A DNA stretch of 64,000 nucleotides from DQWO01 sp964478545 (GCA_964478545.1 CAYZIS010000014.1:1-64000); one strand, 5' to 3'; shown: positions 36,344 through 44,586, counted from the stretch's first letter. Made by a program: numbers and translations. Notes: a model not told the origin generated them from the letters alone.

Positions 36344-36503
36344 GAGCAATTAACTTTTAGCGATTAGCTATGAGTTTAACGATCACAGGATATTTTCCAT
36401 GACAAGCCTTCACCTAATTAAGTGTCATATTCTGTTAACGTAACATCTTGATTTTCAAAGGCTAAATGCTAATAGCTAACGGCTAATCGCTTAACTTGAG
36501 CCT
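36344..36503. repeat. TTAGC-rich inverted module, copy 3
   Basis: Fills the gap between livM and livG. The left side has CTTTTAGCGATTAGC, and the right side GCTAAATGCTAATAGC followed by AACGGCTAATCGC. It shares interior segments with the 34.6 kb copy (TAACGTAAC, GATTTTCAAAGG). Non-coding. Confidence 0.55.
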
Positions 36504-36505
36504 CC

Positions 36506-37471
36506 TTACACCCTGAATGCTTTGCGGCGAAAGACATACCGCTTTATTTTACCCCAGTCACCAACAATACCATTGGCCAGAAACATAATGACAAAAATAA
36601 CCAGCAGGCCGAAAACCAAGGCATGTCCCTGGCTCACCCACGAAGGGGCAAGACCGAAAAATGAACTGCGGAACGTCTCCTGCAGGCCAACCATCACCAG
36701 GGCTCCCACAGCCGGACCCATAATGGTCGCCACCCCGCCGACAATCCCCACCAGAATCGCCATAATCGAGATATAATGGAGGGAAAAAACCACTTCAGGA
36801 TCAATAAAACCCATATAATTCATGTAAAAAGCACCTGCCAGACCGGTAAAAAAGGCACTGACCAGCAGGGAAATATTTTTATACAAAGCCGTATTAATTC
36901 CCAGGGACTCAGCCGCGTCCTGGTCTTCACGGATGGAAACAAAATAATAGCCCCACTTGGACTTCATAATCAGGTGGATAGCAAAGATGCAAGCCGCGGC
37001 CAGACCCAGGGCCAGGTAGTAGTAAGGCAACTTGCTCCTGAAGGTAGTAATAATCAAAATCCCCACCATGCCATCTGTCAAACTCTCCCAGTTGGTGGCA
37101 ATCAAGCGGAAGATCTCCCCACCGGCCAAGGTGGCCAAGGCAAAATAAGGGCCACGGAGACGAAAACATACCCAGCCGACAAACAGGGCTATGGCCATGG
37201 AAACAAAACCACCTAAAAGCATGCCCCACCAAGCAGATATCCCCAGTTTGGTGGCCAGAATACCGGCGGTATAGGCACCAACACCGAAAAAAATGGCATG
37301 CCCAAAAGAAACCTGCCCGGTATAACCAGCCAGCAGATTCCATGATGAACCGATAATCACCCAGATAAAGGTAATGATCAGCAGATGCTGGTAGTAGCTG
37401 GAATGAACAACAGCGGGGAAAAAAAGCAGGAGCAGACCGAAAATCAACAACGCACTATATTTTTTTTTCAT
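36506..37471 (-). CDS. livM: branched-chain amino acid ABC transporter permease LivM
   Basis: 321 residues with about nine or ten hydrophobic helices. The family pattern includes NLLAGYTGQVSFGHAIFFGVGAY near the N-terminus and the cytoplasmic coupling-helix sequence SIREDQDAAESLGINTALYKN, which contacts an ATPase. GGVATIMGPAVGA lies in the C-terminal half. It follows livH after nine bases and forms the inner-membrane channel with it. Confidence 0.95.
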   Translation of the reverse strand: MKKKYSALLIFGLLLLFFPAVVHSSYYQHLLIITFIWVIIGSSWNLLAGYTGQVSFGHAIFFGVGAYTAGILATKLGISAWWGMLLGGFVSMAIALFVGWVCFRLRGPYFALATLAGGEIFRLIATNWESLTDGMVGILIITTFRSKLPYYYLALGLAAACIFAIHLIMKSKWGYYFVSIREDQDAAESLGINTALYKNISLLVSAFFTGLAGAFYMNYMGFIDPEVVFSLHYISIMAILVGIVGGVATIMGPAVGALVMVGLQETFRSSFFGLAPSWVSQGHALVFGLLVIFVIMFLANGIVGDWGKIKRYVFRRKAFRV

Positions 37472-37480
37472 AATTGCCCC

Positions 37481-38356
37481 CTACACTTTCGTCAGGCGTT
37501 TTAAACCGCCGGGGAGAAAGACCAGAACCAGGACGAAAATGATAAAACCAACCATTTCCTTATAGCCCATGCCGATATAGGTCGCCCCCATGGATTCCGC
37601 AATCCCGAGAACCAAACCACCGACCAGCGCTCCCACCGTGCTGCCCAAACCACCGAGAATGGTAATCACAAAGGCCTTCAGGGTGAAAGGACCACCAAGG
37701 TCAGGAAACAGATAAAAAATCGGCACCAGCAGACAACCGGCAGAAGCCACCAGTGCCGAGCCAATCCCGAAGGTAATAATCGTGATCCGTTCACTGTCGA
37801 TACCCATCAGGGTAGCAGCTTCTTTATCCTGGGCCGTAGCCCTGATTGAGCGCCCGATATCGGTCTTCAACAAAAACCAGAAGAGGGCGACGGTAAAAAA
37901 AACCGAAAGACAAAAAGCGACGCACATGGGAACATTGAAAGAAATATTGCCGATAAAAAAAGCCGACGAGCTGTAGGGAGTCTGCACCGTCTTATAATCA
38001 GATGAAAAAATAAAGCGGGCAATTTCCGTCAGTACCATGCCAATCCCCACAGTCATCAGCACCTGATTTTCCGGCAGTACTGAATCAATTTTGATCAGGG
38101 GATTGAGCAAATATTTCTGCAGGAAGCAGCCCAGCAAAAAGAGGGCCGGCATAGCCACCAGCAGGGATATATAGGGATCAATATGAAAATAGTGCGATAA
38201 AACAAAGGTAATATACATGGCCACCATCATCAACTGGCCATGGGCCAAATTAATGATGCCCATCACTCCCATGATCAGGGTCATGCCAATGCCAATCAGG
38301 CTGTACACCCCACCGATGAGAATTCCGGCAACCAGAGTCTGGAGGAAGACATCCAT
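37481..38356 (-). CDS. livH: branched-chain amino acid ABC transporter permease LivH
   Basis: 291 residues, mostly hydrophobic helices. Motifs: LVAGILIGGVYSLIGIGMTLIMGVMG, INLAHGQLMM, the coupling helix IRATAQDKEAATLMGIDSERI, and ILGGLGSTVGALVGGLVLG. It is the partner permease of LivM. It is separated from livK by an 84-base gap with a strong hairpin, which should lower expression of the membrane components relative to the binding protein. Confidence 0.95.
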   Translation of the reverse strand: MDVFLQTLVAGILIGGVYSLIGIGMTLIMGVMGIINLAHGQLMMVAMYITFVLSHYFHIDPYISLLVAMPALFLLGCFLQKYLLNPLIKIDSVLPENQVLMTVGIGMVLTEIARFIFSSDYKTVQTPYSSSAFFIGNISFNVPMCVAFCLSVFFTVALFWFLLKTDIGRSIRATAQDKEAATLMGIDSERITIITFGIGSALVASAGCLLVPIFYLFPDLGGPFTLKAFVITILGGLGSTVGALVGGLVLGIAESMGATYIGMGYKEMVGFIIFVLVLVFLPGGLKRLTKV

Positions 38357-38385
38357 TTTGATGTTCCTTTCTGCATACTCTTGCA

Positions 38386-38429
38386 GACAAAAAACTATCA
38401 GGACGGCACTTTTAAGTACCGTCCTGATA
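38386..38429 (-). terminator. intercistronic terminator between livK and livH
   Basis: TATCAGGACGG at 38396-38406 pairs with CCGTCCTGATA at 38419-38429, extended by further pairs. On the minus strand the stem is followed by GTTTTTTG. It sits directly after livK and before livHMGF, fitting partial termination that keeps the binding protein in excess. Confidence 0.8.
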
Positions 38430-38440
38430 ACAACAAAAGA

Positions 38441-39646
38441 TTAATAACCCCAGGTTTTCAGCCAGTCAACCGGGTATACCAATGATTTGGTGGCCAAATT
38501 GGCCGGCCATACCAGCTCAAGATTCCCGTCAAGCCACTGGACCACATAGGTGTCAGCCTTATTCTGGTTTTTGAGTTCACCCCAGGTACCGAATTTAACC
38601 GGCCCAAAAACCGTCATCATATCCGTATCATCCAGGGCCGCCTTGATATCGGTATTTTTGTATGATTTTGCCCGTTTCAGCACATCGGCAATAACGTAAC
38701 AGGCAGCATAGGCTTCAGCCCCATGATAATCAACCGATTTATGGTAACGGACCTTGAATTTATTATAATAATCCATGGCTCCGGGAAAAGGCAGAACCTG
38801 GTGCCAGAGGGTGGCGGAAACAACATTCTCGGAAGCCACACCGGCATTCGTTTTAAATTCAGGCAGGGTAAAGCCAGCAGCACCGCCAACAAATAATTTC
38901 GGCGTCAACTTCATTTCTTTGGCTTGTTTCATCAGCAAAGAAGCATCCATGATGTAGGAAATCATGTAAACAACATCAGGATTGAGCTGCTTGATTTTAC
39001 TCAGCACTGGCTTGTAATCGATGCCACCATGTTCATAACCTTCCTGAAGGACGACTTTAATGCCCAGTTTGCCACAGGTTTTACTGAATGACTTAGCCCC
39101 TTTGCTGCCGAAAAGAGAATTTTCATAGAAGATAGCCACAGTTTTCGGTTTCACCACCTCAGTCATCAGAGATTCAACCGCGCTGGCATATTTACTCACC
39201 GGGGGATTGAGACGATAGACATAATCCCAACCGGAAGAGGTGATTTTATCAGCTGAACCGGTATTAACCAGAAACGGCATCTGATTCTGCTGGCAGACTC
39301 CGGCAGTCGCATAGGTAACTGAGCTGCTGTAACCGCCACCGATCATGACAACCTTGTCCTTGGTAATCAGTTTTTCTGCCACTGAACGACCCACGTCAGG
39401 ACGACCGGTGGTATCTTCAATCAATAACTCCAGTTTTTTCCCATTGATGCCGCCGGCAGCATTGATCTCTTCCAGCGCCATTTTAAAGGATTGATTTTCA
39501 ATTTCACCAAATTTGGCCATCGAACCGGTCAATGGCAAAACAATACCAACCTTGACCGAACCGGCCGCCATGGTCTGAGAAGGACCAAAGGCAAAGCAAA
39601 GCATTAAAAGACAAGCAAACCCCAACAGAATTTTTGACTTTTTCAT
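38441..39646 (-). CDS. livK: branched-chain amino acid ABC transporter substrate-binding protein
   Basis: 401 residues from the ATG at 39646, six bases after AAGGAGG. A signal peptide (KKSKILLGFACLLMLCFAFG, with a Cys inside the hydrophobic core) precedes a type I periplasmic binding fold: SVKVGIVLPLTGSMAKFGE, ELLIEDTTGRPDVGRSVAEKLI, VMIGGGYSSSVTYA, and NPDVVYMISYIMDASLLMKQ. It is the first gene of the transporter unit. Ligand preference (Leu/Ile/Val, short amides or aromatic compounds) cannot be read from sequence. Confidence 0.93.
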   Translation of the reverse strand: MKKSKILLGFACLLMLCFAFGPSQTMAAGSVKVGIVLPLTGSMAKFGEIENQSFKMALEEINAAGGINGKKLELLIEDTTGRPDVGRSVAEKLITKDKVVMIGGGYSSSVTYATAGVCQQNQMPFLVNTGSADKITSSGWDYVYRLNPPVSKYASAVESLMTEVVKPKTVAIFYENSLFGSKGAKSFSKTCGKLGIKVVLQEGYEHGGIDYKPVLSKIKQLNPDVVYMISYIMDASLLMKQAKEMKLTPKLFVGGAAGFTLPEFKTNAGVASENVVSATLWHQVLPFPGAMDYYNKFKVRYHKSVDYHGAEAYAACYVIADVLKRAKSYKNTDIKAALDDTDMMTVFGPVKFGTWGELKNQNKADTYVVQWLDGNLELVWPANLATKSLVYPVDWLKTWGY

Positions 39647-39697
39647 CACTGACCTCCTTAATATGTTGTTTTCCCTGCCCGGTGCAGGCGTTATAAA

Positions 39698-39719
39698 ACC
39701 TGGTTTTACTATGCCAGGT
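39698..39719. promoter_or_regulatory. inverted-repeat candidate operator upstream of livK
   Basis: ACCTGG and CCAGGT, separated by ten bases, form an exact 6+6 inverted repeat about 50 bases before livK. The spacing suits a dimeric regulator. No regulator gene is adjacent, so its use is a guess. Confidence 0.35.
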
Positions 39720-39767
39720 AAGACTAACAGGTGGGGAAGAAGGTGTCAAGTAGACCTTTTTGATTCT

Positions 39768-39790
39768 CCTGTAAGAAATTTTCTTACAGG
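39768..39790 (-). terminator. ten-base-pair hairpin after the regulator relic
   Basis: CCTGTAAGAA (39768-39777) and TTCTTACAGG (39781-39790) pair perfectly around ATT. On the minus strand it follows the LuxR-type relic stop codon by about 20 bases and leads into AGAATCAAAAAGG, so it could be the old gene terminator without a strong U-tract. Confidence 0.45.
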
Positions 39791-39809
39791 AAAGACAAGC
39801 AGCAAAGAA

Positions 39810-39884
39810 TTATGGCTCTATCAAACGATTCTGAATGGCAAAAAGGGATAGTTCAGCATTATTACGCAGGTTAAGCTTTTTCAG
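39810..39884 (-). pseudogene. C-terminal relic of a LuxR-type response regulator
   Basis: Minus-strand translation ending at the TAA at 39810-39812 reads KKLNLRNNAELSLFAIQNRL, followed by IEP and stop. This is the closing helix pattern of a GerE/LuxR DNA-binding domain (compare KLGLHNRAELVRYAI-type endings). About 25 codons remain. Upstream it stops abruptly at the boundary of the family 2 repeat at 39884, and no other part of a regulator is visible within the gap. The relic suggests an insertion or recombination at the repeat. Confidence 0.6.
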
Positions 39885-39986
39885 CAGGCGAAAATTATAA
39901 CCGCAGGAATATTACCCATATTTTGAGGATTATAATTTGAGCCTAACGCGGTAATCGAGCAAAAAGGCCATTTTTCAAGGTAGCCT
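39884..39986. repeat. hairpin with conserved internal loop, family 2, copy 2
   Basis: 103 bases matching 10724-10826 at about nine in ten positions. The same AAATTATAA/TTATAATTT stem encloses CCGCAGG / TTTTGAGGA and an AATAT/ATATT inner stem, with changes concentrated in the apical loop. Its left boundary coincides with the end of the LuxR-type relic. The following 39987-40188 holds nothing recognisable. Confidence 0.7.
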
Positions 39987-40188
39987 GTAACCGTTCCCGC
40001 AAAAAAGGGTTCACCACCATGCCCAACTGCTACCGTCTACCATGCACATTCAGAACTGTCAACCATCTCAGCACAACAACCATGCCATATTATTAGGAAA
40101 AACATTCATCTGAGAAAAAGAAGATCTGGGCCTGCAAAAAGTCTTTACAAAAATCTTTCACCTTATTATCATGGCGCCTTACAAGCAG

Positions 40189-40218
40189 TCAGCTTTTAGC
40201 AGTCAGCTGTTAGCTAAA
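40189..40218. repeat. TTAGC-type fragment
   Basis: CAGCTTTTAGCAGTCAGCTG and TTAGCTAAAGG resemble one arm of the TTAGC-rich modules at 21.0, 34.6 and 36.3 kb. It lies just before the family 1 element. Confidence 0.4.
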
Positions 40219-40225
40219 GGAAAGT

Positions 40226-40474
40226 CAGTACTTTCCGATATGCTTTTTGCGTCGTGTTCAATGTCGGCAACCGGTGCTGTTTCAAGCGCGACATCGTGAG
40301 ATGCCGTTGCTTTTCCCGGCGATTGGAGCGTGAAAGTTGCCATGTTTGAGCCCTACAGGGCGAGTTTGGCAACTTTAGCGTAATGAGCCGCTGGAAAAGC
40401 AGGCAATCGAGCGCCAAAAAGCGCTGAAATCAGCTCCGGTTGACAGTATGCAACTTTCTAACCGGACACTGCTG
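40226..40474 (+). repeat. structured inverted-repeat element, family 1, copy B
   Basis: 249 bases. The outer ends CAGTACTTTCCGAT and ACCGGACACTGCTG are imperfect inverted repeats. Inner arms CAACCGGTGCTG (40268-40279) and CAGCTCCGGTTG (40431-40442) pair, then AAAGTTGCC pairs with GGCAACTTT around GCCCT/AGGGC. Both sides changed relative to copy A (AAAATTGCC/GGCAATTTT), a compensatory pair. It ends where the moeA-like ribosome binding site (AAGGAAGG) begins, so it would be the 5-prime untranslated region or promoter of that operon. Confidence 0.75.
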
Positions 40475-40493
40475 AAGGAAGGTAGATATAAAT

Positions 40494-41540
40494 ATGTCAC
40501 AGATAAAAAAAATTCCCCTGGCGGAGGCCATCGACCTACCATTGGCCCACGATATTACCGAAGTCAACCCGGAAAAGGGATTTAAAGAACGGGCCTTCAA
40601 AAAAGGCCATATTATCAACAAAAACGACCTGGAAAAGCTGGCGGAAATTGGCAAAAATGAAATTTTCATCCTTGACCTTGAGGCCAATCAAATCCATGAA
40701 GATGATGCCGCCATCATGATGGCCGGAGCTTTTTCCGGTCGCTATGTAGCCCATGACCTGGAGCCAAAAGAGGGAAAGATTAACTTCCAGGCCCAGAGGG
40801 ATGGCCTGCTGAAAATCGAGGTTGAAAAATTACTGGCAATCAACCTGCTGGGAGATCCCTCCTGCACAACCAAGCCCACCCATCTGCCAGTCAAGAAAGG
40901 TGAACTTATCGCTTCAACCCGCATTATTCCCCTGTTCACCAGGCGACAGATCATTGAACAGGCCCTTGACATTGCCGGTCCGGAAGGGATCATCCGGATC
41001 ATTCCCTTTACCCCCAAAAAAGCAGCAGTCATCGTTACTGGCAATGAAGTCTACAACGGCCTGATTGAAGACCGTTTCTTGCCGGTTATCCGGCGCAAAC
41101 TGGCCCAGTACCAAGCTGAAGTTCAGCGAAACACCCTGCTGCCTGATAACAAGGATGAAATAGCTGACACCATCAAGCAGTTCATGGCTGAAGGATGCGA
41201 GATTATTATCCTTACCGGTGGCACCTCGGTAGATCCCAATGATGTCACCCCTCTGGCTATTACCGAAGCCGGCGGTCGCCATTTCATTCACGGCGTTCCC
41301 CTGCAACCGGGAAATATGTTCTGCATGGCCTGGATCGATTATGACGGCAGGGAAATCCCTGTCTGCGCAGTCCCAGCGGCAGCATTATTTTACCCCCATA
41401 CTGCCTTTGACGTCTTCCTGCCCCGGCTGCTTACCGGCCAGCAGCCGGACCAAAAGGAGGTCGCATCGCTTGGGCATGGCGGCCTGTGTCATTTCTGCCA
41501 ACAGTGTGTCTACCCTATATGCTCCTTCGGCAGGGGGTAA
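40494..41540 (+). CDS. MoeA-like molybdopterin-binding protein with Cys-rich tail
   Basis: 348 residues. A variable N-terminal half (residues about 1-165) precedes a MoCF/MogA-type fold: KAAVIVTGNEVYNGLIEDRF, then EIIILTGGTSVDPNDVTPLAI and QPGNMFCMAWI. Compared with canonical MoeA it is shorter and lacks a clear beta-barrel end. Instead it finishes in a cysteine cluster, LCHFCQQCVYPICSFGRG, that could bind a metal or Fe-S centre. It starts the operon with mobB (six bases) and mobA, so a role in loading or handling Mo/W pterin cofactor is likely. Confidence 0.8.
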   Translation: MSQIKKIPLAEAIDLPLAHDITEVNPEKGFKERAFKKGHIINKNDLEKLAEIGKNEIFILDLEANQIHEDDAAIMMAGAFSGRYVAHDLEPKEGKINFQAQRDGLLKIEVEKLLAINLLGDPSCTTKPTHLPVKKGELIASTRIIPLFTRRQIIEQALDIAGPEGIIRIIPFTPKKAAVIVTGNEVYNGLIEDRFLPVIRRKLAQYQAEVQRNTLLPDNKDEIADTIKQFMAEGCEIIILTGGTSVDPNDVTPLAITEAGGRHFIHGVPLQPGNMFCMAWIDYDGREIPVCAVPAAALFYPHTAFDVFLPRLLTGQQPDQKEVASLGHGGLCHFCQQCVYPICSFGRG

Positions 41541-41546
41541 AAAATC

Positions 41547-42083
41547 ATGGTTATACAAGCACTCCCGGCCGTCTGTCTGGTTGGAACCAGCAACAGCGGC
41601 AAAACCACACTGCTCACCCAATTAATCGGTATTTTAAAACAGCGAGGATTCAGGGTCGGAACCATAAAACATCATCACCATCCCTTTGATATCGACCATG
41701 AAGGTAAAGACAGCTGGCAGCACCAACAAGCAGGTGCGGATGCAACCATTATTACCGCCCCCAGTCAGACAGCTTTGATCAAGAAAACTAAAAGCCAGAT
41801 GGACCCCTGGGAAATTATCAGCCATTATCTGAACGATATGGACCTGGTACTCATTGAAGGATTCAAGCACAGCAGCTTTCCCAAAATTGAGGTCCACCGG
41901 CAAGCTCAATGTTCGGATCTTATCTGTCGAGGAGAAAAATTTGACTCCCAGCTGATAGCCGTTGCCAGCGACCAGCAATGGGATATCGATGTTCCGGTCT
42001 TCCCCCTGGATGCAGACAACAGGCTGGCTGATTTCATCATCAACTACTTCAAAATCGCCAATCCATCCAAGCCTCGGCCATGA
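41547..42083 (+). CDS. mobB: molybdopterin-guanine dinucleotide biosynthesis protein B
   Basis: 178 residues with Walker A GTSNSGKTTLLTQLI, the KHHHHPFDIDHEGKDSW segment typical of MobB, and LVLIEGFKHSSFPKIEVHR. MobB is a GTP-binding helper that assists MobA in attaching GMP to molybdopterin. The last four bases overlap the mobA start (ATGA), so the two are co-translated. Confidence 0.93.
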   Translation: MVIQALPAVCLVGTSNSGKTTLLTQLIGILKQRGFRVGTIKHHHHPFDIDHEGKDSWQHQQAGADATIITAPSQTALIKKTKSQMDPWEIISHYLNDMDLVLIEGFKHSSFPKIEVHRQAQCSDLICRGEKFDSQLIAVASDQQWDIDVPVFPLDADNRLADFIINYFKIANPSKPRP

Positions 42084-42697
42084 TTTCCATACCAGAAAAA
42101 ACCGAAAAACGACTACCGTTGACTGCCGTCATCATGTCCGGCGGCAAAGGCAGACGTCTTGGGGGAATTGACAAACCCCTGATTACCATAGGCGGCCAGC
42201 GCCTTATTGACCGGACTTTCCAGATTGTCTCACACTGCTGCCAGGAAGTCCTGATCAGCAGCAATAATCCTCAACCATACAGAGAATTTCCAGTTAGCAC
42301 TATACCCGACCTTTACCCACACCATGGAGCATTGGGAGGAATGTACAGCTGTCTGCGCCAGGCATCCTTTCCCTATTCACTGATGCTGGCAGGCGACATG
42401 CCTTTTATTTCAGCCACGGCAATCCGCTATCTTTGGTCCCAGCACGAAGGGTATGATGTCATTATCCCAAAAAGCAGTGATGGTCATCAACCATTACATG
42501 CGATCTATAGCAAAAACTGTTTGGGGGCGATCAAAAAACAGCTTGATTGCGGCAAACTGAAAATTTCAGGCTTTTTTCCGGAAGTCAGGGTTCTTGAAAT
42601 CCCAACTGAACAACATCCATCCTGTTTTGGGCCTTGGTATTTTTTCAACCTTAACACCCCGGAGGATATCAACCAGGCCCGACAGCTTCACCGCTGA
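42080..42697 (+). CDS. mobA: molybdenum cofactor guanylyltransferase
   Basis: 205 residues, nucleotidyltransferase fold. LTAVIMSGGKGRRLGGIDKPLI is the GTP-binding loop with the conserved Lys, followed by LMLAGDMPFIS with the metal-binding Asp, and a C-terminal FFNLNTPEDINQA. It transfers GMP to molybdopterin, giving the MGD cofactor of the DMSO-reductase family (formate dehydrogenases, reductases). Their presence implies anaerobic respiration or formate metabolism elsewhere in the genome. Confidence 0.93.
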   Translation: MISIPEKTEKRLPLTAVIMSGGKGRRLGGIDKPLITIGGQRLIDRTFQIVSHCCQEVLISSNNPQPYREFPVSTIPDLYPHHGALGGMYSCLRQASFPYSLMLAGDMPFISATAIRYLWSQHEGYDVIIPKSSDGHQPLHAIYSKNCLGAIKKQLDCGKLKISGFFPEVRVLEIPTEQHPSCFGPWYFFNLNTPEDINQARQLHR

Positions 42698-42941
42698 CTC
42701 ATACAAACACTTTTCGATAGATTCCTGTAGTCATAAACTTCATTAATCAGTTGAATTTTGGCAGTTTATCTGTTAATGAGGGCTCCAAAGATAGTGAATG
42801 GATCCCCTGATGAATCCTGATTCCAACCAAAACTCTCAAATCAACAGTATCATTATTCGCTCCGGCACCCATCCACCTCCCAGTCAAGACAGGATTTCAT
42901 CAATCCTGCACCGCTGACAATTTTTTTACCAGGTTGTCAGA

Positions 42942-44258
42942 ATGGTCCACCCGGTAATTTTCAGGAGTGTATTTTTGCAACAGGTTTTCAGCCAAACGAC
43001 TTTCTCCCAGATGGACATTGATCCATTGATTCAACAAGGTATCCAGGATGCTGATTTCAATAGCTGCACCCCGGTCCAGGAAAAGATCCTGCCCATCGCT
43101 CTGGCCGGTAAAAATATTGCCGCTCAATCACAAACCGGAACCGGGAAAACAGCCACCTTCCTGGTTGCGATGTTTAATCGGCTTTTGCACTCTGGGGGGA
43201 CATCTCAGAAGGGGAAAAAACAGCCCCGGGCCCTGATCATGGCCCCCACCCGGGAATTGGTCGTCCAAATCTATCAGGAAGCAAAACTACTCGGGGACCA
43301 TACAGACTTGGTGGTTCAAGCAATTTTTGGCGGCATTGATTATGACAAACAACGGGAGGCGCTCCGGCAGCATAATATTGACATTATCATTGCCACTCCC
43401 GGACGGTTGATCGATTACCTCAAACAAAAGATTTTCAATCTTAAATCCATAGAAGTCCTGATCATTGACGAAGCCGACCGCATGTTCGATCTTGGATTTA
43501 TTCCCGATCTCCGTTTCATTTTACGCCGCTGTTCCCCCTATAACAAAAGACAGTCCCTGCTCTTTTCCGCCACCCTTTCCTACCGGGTGATGGAACTGGC
43601 CTACGAACATCTTGATATTACTGAATCCATTGTCATTACCCCTAATCAGCTGGCTGCCAAAAACATCCAGCAGGTTCTTTATCATGTGGGCAAAAAGGAA
43701 AAAATAGCTCTTTTCTTCGGCCTGCTGATCAAAGAAAAGCCTGAAAGATCTCTGGTTTTTTGCAACACAAAAAGGATGTCGGAAATCCTGGTGGATTATC
43801 TGAAAACCAACAACTATCAGGCAGCCGCTTTAACCGGGGATGTCCCCCAGAAAAAAAGATTGGCCATCCTTGAACGGTTCAAGAGGAAAGAAATTACCAC
43901 ACTGGTGGCCACGGACGTGGCATCCCGGGGTCTGCACATTGACAACGTCACCCATGTTTTTAATTTTGACCTGCCCCAGGATGCAGAAGACTACGTCCAT
44001 CGAATAGGTCGAACAGCCCGGGTGGGGGCCAGTGGCAAGGCCATTTCCCTGGCTAGTGAAGATGATGCCTTTTACCTTGATCCCATTGAAACTTTGGTGG
44101 GGAAAATTGATATTATCTGGGCTGATGATGATGATTTCCGTAGCGATATCAGACGACCACGAAGGCGCCAGCCAACAGGCAGAAAGCCCATGGGCAAAAA
44201 ACCGACAACAAGACCGACTGAAAAAAATCGCAACCACAACCGGAATAAAAATCGTTGA
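42942..44258 (+). CDS. DEAD-box ATP-dependent RNA helicase (RhlB/RhlE type)
   Basis: 438 residues with all helicase motifs: Q-motif region FNSCTPVQEKILPIAL, I AQSQTGTGKTAT, Ia PTRELV, Ib TPGRL, II DEAD, III SAT, IV SLVFCNTK, V ATDVASRGLHI, VI HRIGRTAR. The C-terminal tail is basic (RRPRRRQPTGRKPMGKKP), as in RNA-binding extensions. The start is uncertain: there is no good site at 42942, and the ATG at 43011 would trim part of the conserved N-terminal segment. Roles of the family include mRNA decay and ribosome assembly. Confidence 0.92.
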   Translation: MVHPVIFRSVFLQQVFSQTTFSQMDIDPLIQQGIQDADFNSCTPVQEKILPIALAGKNIAAQSQTGTGKTATFLVAMFNRLLHSGGTSQKGKKQPRALIMAPTRELVVQIYQEAKLLGDHTDLVVQAIFGGIDYDKQREALRQHNIDIIIATPGRLIDYLKQKIFNLKSIEVLIIDEADRMFDLGFIPDLRFILRRCSPYNKRQSLLFSATLSYRVMELAYEHLDITESIVITPNQLAAKNIQQVLYHVGKKEKIALFFGLLIKEKPERSLVFCNTKRMSEILVDYLKTNNYQAAALTGDVPQKKRLAILERFKRKEITTLVATDVASRGLHIDNVTHVFNFDLPQDAEDYVHRIGRTARVGASGKAISLASEDDAFYLDPIETLVGKIDIIWADDDDFRSDIRRPRRRQPTGRKPMGKKPTTRPTEKNRNHNRNKNR

Positions 44259-44347
44259 AAACCCGCCTGATCTCGTAATATGCTCTATTCTCAATCACTT
44301 AAAACAGCATGCAGCCCTCGGGGATTTATCCCTTTTAGATTGTGACT

Positions 44348-44586
44348 GAATTCCGATATAAGGAAACTTTTACAGGATGTCCAAGTTAAGTTTCTTCCGG
44401 CGCGACATCGTGAGATGACGTTGTTTTTTCCGGCGAATGGAGCGTAGAAATTGACCTGTCTGAGACCTGAAAGGGCGAGTTTGGCAATTTCAGCGTAATG
44501 AGCCGTTGAAAAAATAGGCAATCGAGCGCAAAAAAGCGTCTGAAGAAACTTCAGTTGACAAAATATAAGACCTTATATCGGAATTC
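44348..44586 (+). repeat. structured inverted-repeat element, family 1, copy C
   Basis: 239 bases with perfect 16-base terminal inverted repeats: GAATTCCGATATAAGG at 44348-44363 and its complement at 44571-44586. A second pair, AAGTTTCTTC (44388-44397) and GAAGAAACTT (44542-44551), is also perfect. The core between (GCGCGACATCGTGAGATG to GAGCGCAAAAAAGCG) is shared with copies A, B and D, but the arms are unrelated in sequence to theirs. It lies in the 441-base gap between the helicase and DUF1820 genes; the rest of the gap shows nothing. Confidence 0.78.
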
